DNA of 64,000 bases from Ehretia macrophylla (lineage: Eukaryota > Streptophyta > Magnoliopsida > Boraginales > Ehretiaceae). The translations under genes and the position numbers were made by a program. The stretch is taken from contig CM075765.1 of the NCBI GenBank assembly GCA_037974665.1, forward strand, positions 13,077,501 through 13,141,500, written 5' to 3'. Shown one piece after another: positions 46,101-58,100 of the stretch; within the stretch, counting starts at the first letter, position 1, and each line of letters opens with the position of its first letter. The notes beneath the pieces are model-generated. The model was not told where the DNA came from. It ran no database searches and saw only the letters and a program-made list of their open reading frames with translations.

Positions 46101-49100
46101 CGGTATTAAAAATAATATATATATATATGTCTCTGTGTGTGTGTGTGTATATATCTCTCTGTGTGTGTGTGTGTAATAAAATAAAATAAAAAAACCAAAC
46201 AACCCCATGGGTTTATGAATTACCTAAGTTTTTTTTTTTTTTTTTTTTTGGTGAAAATGCATTACCTAAGTTTCCTCATACTGTTTCACTCCATTAGGTT
46301 TTTCTAGATAATTTTTTCTCAATAATAACTCTCAGCATAGTAACATAGCCCTCTAGGGTTTGAAAATTGCCAATACGTTTCTTAATTTACAACTTGTGAA
46401 AATTAGATGTTTCTAATAATTAGGTTCTTTAACTAATTCATGATTTTTCATGCAATTCACTGTGGTTTGTTTTAAGATGAAACTCAATCTTGATGCTTGG
46501 TATGATGTTGTTTAATCTAGATCATATTGATATAGCTTTTTGAAGATACATATAATAACTAGTGTTGGACATATAAAGGAGAATTCTTGCGGCTTATCAT
46601 ACAGAGTATACTCCTATTGCCGAAAATAATTATGCTTATTTATGGAGATATCTAAAGAGTTATCATTCATATGACATCTCCTATGTTATTTTAAGGATAC
46701 ACATGGTAATATATCATGTTTCTCTAATTTAGCCATATTAAAAGTTATCAACTGAAAAATATATATTTGGACCATGGGCATATGGTCATTATGCAAAAAA
46801 TGGAAGAAAAAAAAAAAGGAAAGCTAATAGAGTAAAACAATATGGGAAAATTTGAGTAATTCTACAAGTTGATGAGATTATTTGGGATTAGCTATAAACT
46901 ATAGGGTTGTGCAGTTTTGTATCTTTTATTTTCTTTAATTAACTTGCTTTATGGATATTCACACGACAATAACATAAAGGAGAAATAGAAATGCTAGATA
47001 TTATTCATTTATCACCTCTTATATATATGCTTAGTTATACTAACAACTCAAAATTTTGTATTTTCCTCTCTTATCTTAGGAAGTCAACTAATTACCATAC
47101 ACATAAGATGTGATAGATAGGTGATAAAAAAGATTAATATATTGCAACACTGATCATGGAGAAATTAGATATGCATAGTCATTGAATGATGAAGTGGTAA
47201 TTGAAGTTAAAGCTCAATAAGACATCTAATTAGACACTTGTACTTTACCCCTTACCCATTCTAATTATTGTGTCCTGTCTTCTTTAGGTCCAAAATTCCA
47301 GACTTACAAGACTAGAGTTATAAGTTTGCATAATAACAGCCTTGGATTTAGCCAAACTAATTAACTTAAGTTAATATTAAGTGCCAAAGACTCACTTACT
47401 TGACGTACTAGTCAATGGCACACTCTCTTATCTTCTCTTCTCTTCTCTTCTCTATGGATTTTAAAGATGACTAACACAACCTTTTATTCAAATAGCTCGT
47501 CCCTCCCAAATGGTCAAAATCCTATGTAGCACTATGTTTTATATGACATTTAGGTAGCGATTGGTATCTTGAAATAATATTAGATAGGATCGGAATGACC
47601 TTGGGAATTGAATAAACTTGAGAAATGATATGTCATGCTTGGTATGCTCTAAAAATGAGGATAGAAATGACTATACTGATTCCGTTTGATAATCAGTATA
47701 ATAGAGCAGTAATGAAATTTTTTTATATAAAATGACAAGAATGTCTTTTTGTTGCTACAGATATATTATTGTCTTAATAATAAATATAAGAATCATATAA
47801 ATAATAATGGTTTGTTTGAAATATTATTATTATTATTATTTTTATTATATTTTCTATTAATCTAAATTATTTACTATTATTTTTAATGCTACTATTATTT
47901 TTTATTTTATATTTATAGTATTTATTATTATTTTATATTTATTTCTTTGCTTTATTTATATATATTATTTTTTATAATAACAATAATAATTATTATTTAT
48001 ATTTTTTATTATTATTTACTATATTTTTAATGTTATTATATTTATTATTATTAGATTATATATTATTTTATATATTATCATTCTTATATCTTATTTATAT
48101 TTATTATAATTTAACTATTTTTATTTTTATTATTATATTTATTTTATTATTTTATATATATAATTTATCATTGTTATGATTATTTTCTATTTACTATTAT
48201 TAGTTATTATATTATTAATAATAAATAATATTATTAAATAAAAATAATAATTATACTAATAATAATGTTATTTTTATAGTGTATAATATGTTTTTTTTTT
48301 AAGAGTGTTTTGGTCACTTGAGTAATAAGTTTATTCCAAAGTATATAAGAATTGGCTATTCTTGTGTATTTTGTTAGGAATAGGTATTATCATGTTTGTG
48401 AAAATGGGATTATTGGGAGAATTGGAATAGCACTGAAAATACCATTTCATTTTTAACCCATTAGCATACTAATCGCCGCCTTTTTTCTTTCACGTTAGAC
48501 TGTATTCATTCAGATGGCATTTGTTACACTCTAAGCCTAGAAACCTTAACGAGCAAGGAGAGACCATTGTCACAATTTTGAACAATAATTGTCTTTGGCC
48601 TATTTTAAGCATAGAGTCATTGCTTAATCTATAGTACTCATTAATTTAAACAGCACCATACTTTGTCGGTAGAGGCTCTTGCATCATATACTTTGTGGGT
48701 AGAGGTTCTTGCTACAATAAAAGGTCAGGAGTTTACATAAATCCTCATTTAGACTACCCAAAAAAAAAGTTTTAAAATAGGAAAATATTCTTTTTAATCC
48801 CTAAACAATATGATAAATCTCAAATAGGACTTTGTGAATTTGAAAATCTCTCCACAAGTCCATGCACTTTAATTTCTTTGATATTTTTTTATGAGAAAAC
48901 CTATAATATACTAAAATGTCATTTTTACCCTTAAAATGCGACGTGAATATATTAGCAAATTTATTATATTTGTAAATTTCATTGTTTCATACAATGACAC
49001 GACGAGAATGAGTTTTGGTTATAAAAAATTAATATAACCATTTTCTTTCTTGGTTAAAAAAAAATATAATAGTGCAGTCAATTACAACAAACAAGTTAGA

Positions 49101-52100
49101 AATTAATAATAAAAAAATGGTCTAATAGATATTCGGACAATGGTCAAATTGCAAGGGTGAAAATGGCATTTAGTGCATTAATTATTCTTCTTTTTATAAA
49201 AAATTACAAAAAAATTAAAGTGCTAAAATTTGTAAAGAGATTTTCAAATTCACAAAAATATATTTTAGGCTTATCATATTTCTAAGGAACTAAAATAACT
49301 TTTTTCCTTTTAAAATATGACGGCACTAACACCAAGATTGCAACTTTAGTGGAGTTAGCATTTTGTTTCCATGTCAAAATAGGGATTTACACAACAGTTA
49401 GTACCTGCATCACCTATATTATATATAATTTGATTCATGAGATCAAGGAATGGGTCGTTATTAATTAAAAACGAATGTGGATCTCACATTACATTTTGAC
49501 ACGTAAAATTACGTATTAGAGTGAGATTCACAGTCTCAGTTTGGTACGTTCAAACATTCCATACGTTTTAAAATTTTGTTCTTATATGAGAGCAAAAAAG
49601 AAAAGACCAAAGACAGTCATCAAGTTTGAAATATCCATATTATTTATTGTTGACCCTGAGCTTCGAGTATACACATTTCTTATTTGAACACGTATGAGGT
49701 TTGAATTGCAGGGCTGTATATCAATAAGGTTGACTTTGCACCAAACAAGCTTTTGCTTCGTGTGCAGTCACTTGGCTTCCGGTGAAAAGGAGGGGGACGA
49801 GCTGAGAAGAAATGTTGATGTAGCTGAAATCCTAAAAAACACTCATTTTCCCAAGTTTTGCAAACACTCACATCGACAAATACCAGAGAGAATTATTGAC
49901 CACGAGTAAGTCAATTTTTTTGGGGTCTCGGTGTAAAAACACATTAGAAGTCTTAAATGAAAATAGAAAAAAGATGTAAAAATACAAAGAAATGAGGAAA
50001 AATAATAAAGTTACTAAAAAATATAAAAACAAAATGTATTATATTTGTTGTAGCAAAAATCTAATATTGATTTTGTTATTATTTTTGCTAACATGGCAAA
50101 TCACGAACATATCAGCCGAATAATTTGGCTTGGAGACTTGAATTACCGAGTGTCATTGAGCTATGAGGAAACGAGGCTTCTATTAGAGGATAATGATTGG
50201 GATGCTCTTCTCGAGAAAGATCAGGTTGGTGGCAAAACTCAAAAACTATTTCTTTAGAAAAATTTATCATCAGGTCGATGAAAGTCAACGGGACAGGTTC
50301 TAAAGATAAACCGCCCTGCATGTGCTGAAACTCACTTGATAATGACACCGGTGCCTACCCTGGAAAAATCTGTTAAGAGTTGGAAACGTAAGGGGTCACT
50401 GCTTTTACAGAAGGGTAGAGAAAAGCTAATTGATATATATACGATAAAATTTTTACTATATGTTATTAATATACACGAAAAATTTAATATTTAATACATA
50501 AATGACTTTTATAGTCTCATAGATATATTGGCGGAGCTGAATGTAGCTCATGTGTGATAGAGTTGGGAAAAAGATATATATATATATTTTTTCATTTTTT
50601 AGTAGTAAAACAATAATAAATGATGGGAAGTAATAATGGGAGGTGAAAAAAGGTAATAGAAGGTGACTTATTTTTATCTTTTGAGCAACAATTCTTTTCA
50701 ATTATTTTCAAGAGAAAATAATTCAAAATGATATGTTCTCTACTTTTGTTGAGTGAGAAGAGAGAGTGAGAAAATAGAGAGAGAAAGAAGAGGAAAATAC
50801 AGAAAAGGTTGGGCAATTTTCATCGAACATTTGATCAAACCGTGATTTCTTATCTGATAGAGCTAAAATTTTGTGAGCAGGTTCATGAATTAAACTTTTT
50901 CAATCCAAACAGTGCAAATCGGTTTTAAAGCTCTTTAAGACCGTTTTTTGCTACGTGTACAATAGCTCATTTTCTTGTTTTTTTTTATTTATAGGTTTAT
51001 TGTTTTAATTTATACATGTTATGTTTGGAACTTTCTTAATCTCAATTTGAATCTATTTCTAATTTGTTATTGGTTGAATAGGACATGAATACATTTTTTA
51101 AAAGTAAATCAATTTCTGACCTGAAGATTTTTATTACTAAATACAGTATCTTCATAAACTGTAAAATTCATAAAAGTAGACTAACATTTTATGTAGCGGA
51201 AAACGACGAATCGGTGAACGTGTTTGTTTCCGAGTGCACAATACTATATTGTGATATGCCTAATTCACAGCCTAAATACCCTAGTTGATATGCCTTTTGA
51301 GAGAGAATAGTGTACTATTTTCTTTTGTTTTGTATGGTGATAATAAAACGTATGTTACTGTTCTATTATCTGGGTTGGACTTAAATACCAAGTGTTGGGA
51401 AGTTAGTTAACTTTTCACACTTGGGTAAAACGGGTGGGGTCAGCCTATCCTGGGCGACCCATGATCTTAATTCAACATATCCCACTCACACAAGATAGGC
51501 AGAACCATATCCATCATCATCTCTCTAGAAACTAATCCCAAAGCATAATCAAACTCCATACAGGTAAATAAGTTGTGCGACTCGTGAGCACACAACAAAT
51601 AGAGGCTCAAAGACTGGCCATGTACCTGCTAAGGATAACATGGGAGCCACTGTCTTCAAAAGAACATAGAATCTCATTATACCCTATACCAAATTAAGTT
51701 CACATCAGTCAGTGCACACCTAATCCCTCTTAGGCTATGCTTGACCTTTAAAATCTCAATCATGTATTCATAGTTATATTTGATCACAAATATTGTTCAA
51801 TCACATAGATTGTATAACTAGTCGACCAATGAACACATGTAGCACTAGATATGGACAGTATTCCCTTCACTCAATACCCTTCTAAGTCAAGTTAACTGTT
51901 TTCCCAGACATGTCCCATATGATCGAATCTTACGTGATCTTTAGGTGACATACCAAAGTAGCTAACATTAAACTTGACTTATTAGAATATGAGCACAGGT
52001 CACTAAGGGTATACAAAAGAAACATTTATTGCTTCAAGGTCTCATACAGTGATGAAGCAAGGATTCATTCATCAACTTCCTTATATAGTCGCTAGAGCAC

Positions 52101-55100
52101 ACACGGTATGAAACGTGTGTTACGGTGTAACTTCCTTTAAAAAAGGCATACATCTTTATTCAACTTTAACACCGTATAGATTCTAGTTCAGTTATAACTT
52201 AGTAACTAACCTGAATCCTCGAACTTAGTACTCACAGTAATCGAGGTTTCACATCTGACTATACACAAGTTATATGGATCGTGGAAATTCATATCGACCT
52301 TACATTAGTCTTTAATTGTAATACATACAATAAGAGGTCTCATCTTAATAATTGTCGTTGGAACTAATATCTGACTAATTGTCAAGCTGACACTTATGTA
52401 AGTATAGTATTTTCGACAAATACTAACCAACTCATATTGTTTCATCTCTGCATGCTCCCATTGCGCTAGAGGCGATTGCTCATGTGAGAGGGCCAATCTC
52501 TTTAACATGTCGACGCATAATTTGATGCCAATGATATGTATTAACATACTCATACACAGTCTCATTCACATATATCACAAAGATTTAACGTAACACTACT
52601 TAAGTGCATCAAAATATTTCATTTATTTATTTATTTGGCATTTGAAATATACAATTGTATGAGTACACAAGTAATCATTTCACAACATATGGAACATACA
52701 TCAAAATCTACGCAATCTTAGAGATTTTACATGAGACAAATATATATCTCTAGGAATTGGTTTAGTAAGTGGGTCAACTACCATCTCATGCGAAGAGATA
52801 TGTTTGATGATCACTTTTTTCTTTGACACCATATCTCTTACAAAATTATACGTAATGTCTATGTGTTTTGTCTTACCATGGTATTTTGGATCCTTAGTGT
52901 AGGCAATGGCTGCTTGACTATCACAATATACTGTCACAGGTTTTTCAGCATTTGTGATTACTCCCAAATCCAACATAAACCTTTTAAGCCTCACCGCTTC
53001 TTGTACAGCCACTAAGCAAGCCACAAACTTAGCCTCCATGGTTAATAATGCTATGTAGGTTTGCTTCTTGATACACCAAGAAATAGTCCCACTATTTAGC
53101 AAGAAGGCATATCCAGAGGTTGATTTATGCTCATATGGGTTACCATCCCAATCAACGTTTATAAATTCCTTTAGATTTAGGTAACTCCTTGATAGCATAA
53201 GCAATAGTCCAAAGTGCCCTTCAAATATATCAGAATCCTCTTAACAGCTTTCCAATGAGCTCGTCCAGGGTTTAATTGATAACGACTTACCAATCTTACA
53301 GAAAAACATATATCTGGCCTCATACATAACATGACATACATCAAGCTACTTACAACACTCACATAAGGAACAATTTTCATGTCTTTTATCTCTTCTGGAG
53401 TTTTGGGACACATCCCTTGGTTTAGGCTTTCACCCTTGGCTATAGAAGTGTCAATAGGTTTGTAGTTATGCATTTGAAATCGTTCAAAGATTTTCTTGAT
53501 ATAAGATTCCTACGACAAAACAAGAAGTCTTTTTGACCAATGCCTCTGGATCTTGACTCCAAGTACATATGTCGCCTCACCCATATCTTTTATCTTGAAA
53601 GTTGAGGATAACCACTTTTTGACGGTGATTATATACTCCTTACTGTTCCTAGCCAACAAAATGTCATCAACATACAGAGATAGAATCACATATCTATTTT
53701 GAGACCTTTTGACATATACATAGTGGTCTTCTTGAATCATAACAAAACCATACGAAATGATTTCTCGATGGAACCTTAGATACCACTGTCTAGATGTTTG
53801 CTTCAACCCGTAAATAGATCTTTGGAGCTTGTACACTTTGCTCTCCTGACCTTTTTCTACGAACCCTACAGGTTGTTCCATGTAAATCTCTCCATCCAGT
53901 TCTCCATTGAGAAATGCCCTTTTTACATCCATCTAATTTAATTCCAGGTCTAGATAAGCATCTATAACTAGAATCAATCAGATTGAGGCAAACCTAACTA
54001 CCAGAGAGAAGGTTTCCTCATAATTTATACCCTCCATTTGGATGTAGCCCTTAGCCACTAGGCGAGCTTTGTATCTCTCAATGGATCCATCTCTCTTTCG
54101 TTTAATTTTGAGAACCCACTTGCTCCCAATAGCTCTTCTTTTAGGCGGAAGATCAACCAATGTCCATATTTGGTTTTTCTTCATGTAATCTATTTCTTCT
54201 TCCATTGCTTTAATCCAACTTTCCCGTGCAGAGGATAAGAGTGCTTCAGACACATTCTTTGGCTCATCATCATCCTGAGTAATGACCATTAAAGATTCAT
54301 CTTCAATCTCAAAATGACGACGAGGAATGCTTTGTTGATTACTTTTTCGTGTAGGGGTTTAAAGTGAGCTAGATCCACCAACCGGTTCTAAAACTGATTC
54401 AGATTCAAAATTATTAACCGGTATATTTCTCCCACTTGGATCAGGGAACGGAAGCACTACCTTTATTCCAACTGAAGGTATGGAAGTATTAGGATTGTCA
54501 AGGTTGCTCAACTCAATTAACTGAACATCCTTTTCTACGTCACCCCTACGTGGGAATTCTGTTTCCAAGAATATTATGTCACGGGATTCAATTTCAAACA
54601 CACTCACGTCTGCTTGTTCTTTAATGAAAACATATCCCTTGGAGTGCTCACAATACCGAATGAAAATATTTTTTTTTTCTCTAGGTCCCAATATCGTGAA
54701 CAATAGAAATTACCCCCTAGGGCCGCAAGTTACTCTGGTCAGGTCATCTACCTGTCTATAACTCGTAAGGAGTGGAATTGACGGACTTGATGGGTACATG
54801 ATAAAGTACATACGTGGTCGTCAATAGCACATTACCCCAATACGAAATTTGAAGATTAGCTTGAGTCATCATGGACCTAACCATATCAAGTAAGGTTTTA
54901 TTCCTTCTCTCTACATCACCATTTTGTTGCGGAGTTCCAAGAATAGCAAGCTGTCTAGTTATACCTTTTTCGTCACAGATACTTCTGGACTGATTAGAGA
55001 TATATTCTCGACCACAGTCGGTTCGCAATGATTTTACTAGCCGATTTTCTACCAAACTCATATATATTTTAAAGCAATCTAATGTTTCTGACTTATGTGA

Positions 55101-58100
55101 TATCAAATAGACATGACCGTACCTAGTAAAATCATCTATAAAAATGATGAAATAAGAGGCCCCATGTCTCGCCTAACATTCATTGGACCATATATATCAT
55201 AATGGACTAACTGTAATGGAAGTTCAGCTCTTAAGCCTTTGCCCAAAGGTAGATTTATCGGCAAGGCAACTTTCATAAATAGGAAAATTGACTTTCGCTA
55301 GTGGTCCCAAAAGACCTTCTCTAGCTAGTCTATTCATACGATCTTGCCCAATATGCCCTAACCTGTTATGCCATACATTCACATCTACATCCATAATGTT
55401 AGAAGATGTGTAATATGAAAAGTATTCATCATTAAAACCATAACTGATATGTTCAATATCCAAAACCAGAAAACCATCCATGAGATATCCAAAACCAAAG
55501 GAAACAAAATTTAAAAGTAGTTCAACAGAAACACCAAACATGTAAATTTGAAAACTTAAACGCAAAAGGACTAATGCGGAGACTACATTCCTTTTAAAGT
55601 CCGAAGCATAGAAGACATCGTGGAGAAAGATGGTTCGGCCGCCACGCAGCTGAAGTTTACAAGTGTCAATGCCTTTAACTTCGACCCTAGTGTTATTGCC
55701 AACGTATATCCACTGGGACTCAGCCGGAGCACGTCAGTACTCTACATACGCTCCTCTATCTTTAGCTATATGGTCGGTCGTTGTAGAGTCAAGAGTCTAC
55801 ATAGGAAAAGATTCAATTAGTAATGCACAACTAAAAACATATGCATTACTAAAAACATATGCATTACAAGAAGGTTTTGGTAAAACACATTACCTGGGTC
55901 TTGGGCTCAGGGCAATCCCAAGCGTAATGACCTTTCTTTCGGCAATCGTAGCACTTAACTTTTGCAATGTTCTTCTTCCTATTGCACTTGTCTTTCTTCT
56001 TCTCCTTCTTTCCCTACTTGTTCTGTTTACCCTTCCCCTTATTGCCAGATTGTTTGCCTCTTTTGCGTTTGGAACCAGATGTTCCAAGCTTGCTGGATTT
56101 AGCCACAAAGGCTTCTCTAGTGGTCTTGACCGCAAAAAGGCACTTTTCTTCAATCTCTAGGTGGCGCGCAGTGTTCTCAAGCATTTTCATGCTCTCATTG
56201 TGCATTAATAATCAAGTGTTCCCAATTGGCAGGGAGGGATCGGATAATAGTTTGTACCTGCTGCTCGTCAGTCAGAACGTGGCCGGCCGCCTTCAATTCT
56301 CTTATCATGTTTGACATCTCCCTAATGTGCTACCTTATGCTGACATCGGGTTTCTTTTTGTAGGTGTCAAACTTAATAGTAAGCCGACGTAGTTTAGACA
56401 CAGAATTCTACCGAACTTCTCTTTTAAGGCTTTCCACATGCCCTCAGCGGTAGGGTAAACCTCAAACTCAGCAATCAGGTCATCCTGCATTATACTTAAT
56501 AATGTAATGCGAGCAGTTGCATTTTTTTTCTTCCAGACCTGATAGGCTTCCATATCCTTTCGATACTGAGCTGTAGTACCATTCTCGAGTTCATCCATTA
56601 CATGGTTAAAGGTTTCAATTACTTCTTGTTCCTCAAGGATATACTGGACCTTACGATGTCACACATCATAGTTGTCCCTAATTAGCTTGTCACCTTTGTT
56701 AAGGTCTGCTATGATATTTTCTGATGTCATTTGAAACTCTACATAGACATTTGTAAGAGATGCTTAACACATACATACACTGAATAATTTTCCTAGATCG
56801 AGTATTAAATTATAATGAAAAGACACAAGACATAGAATCAACAGATCGTAGTACGATCTGCCATCCTCTAAAGATCATGTGTCTTAAAAGTACAAATAAA
56901 CTCATTCTAGCAAAAACTGTATTTCCACAAAAAAATGAATTACCTAAATTCATATTTTTTAGGAAATTAAAGTTCTAAATGTTAACCACCAAGTTTAGCA
57001 TATATAGAACTCCCACTAAGATAAATTATTCCCTTAACAAAATTATTAAAATGAAAAACAACATATGTCATTCATAATAATAAACTAAAGAAATAGTAAT
57101 AAACAAACAACACTGTTTACATATGAAAGATAAACAATGCATACAAACATAAACAAACATAATTGTTTACTAACATAATGTAAAAACAAATCATACATTC
57201 TTCACATCACCTTGTCATCCATATCCGATGTAGTCTGACTCAGAAGTTATCTGTAAGTCTTGACTATGGTCGGAGCAACCAGATTAAGTAGGAAAGAGTT
57301 TTTCGAGCACCCTTAGCTTTGGACATATTGGGAAAAAGAGACAAGCAAGTAGTGCGTCTAATCCCTTAAAGCACGCCTTCTTTTTCTCAAACTACTCTAT
57401 CTCACACACAACATTCTCGAAAGTCATTCCCGATTTAGTGATCTTATCCTTTACAGAGTCGTACATACTAGGAAGAGAATTAAGTAAACCTTCAATTTCC
57501 TCCTCTAGGGTAGGTGGAACGACAAGCTTAATGTGTATTCTACTAACAAAGTCTATCATTTTATCAAGGTGCTCACGAAGAGTCTTATCGTCAGTAAATC
57601 GTTGACTCGTGTATTTTCCTAGGAAACGCTATCTAGAATTACGACCGGGACCACGACTGAATCTATTCTAATAGGCAGCCGCAACAGACTTTCTCGCGGT
57701 GCATCTTACCCTTGCTAGTTTGATTATGACTACACAAGTCTTGAGTTAAAAATAAGACACAAAAACTTCCTAGATTAAATTCTTAAAGAGATTAATGCAC
57801 ATAGCACATTAAATGTTGTACATATCAACAATTATAATAAAATTACATAAATTTTATGTACCTCTATGAAATTACAAAAATTTCATGTCCTTAATTGTAA
57901 AACAAAACAATTACACAAATTTTCTAGGCTTTTATTTGAAATTTCATTCCTAAAATGATGTTTTACAACATAAATTACACAAATTAAGGCAATATTTAGA
58001 AATTATCTAAATTTCTAAGTCTCAATAGAATTTATTCCAAGTTTTGTGGCCTAATTTTGAAAGCTAGAAGCCTAAATAAGCATATCACAAATATATAATG

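Noticed and set aside
47820-48290. Dense repeats that could suggest an array or CRISPR-like structure
   Set aside because: They are simple A/T triplet repeats without conserved repeat–spacer order, in a plant intron. No CRISPR array exists in the window.
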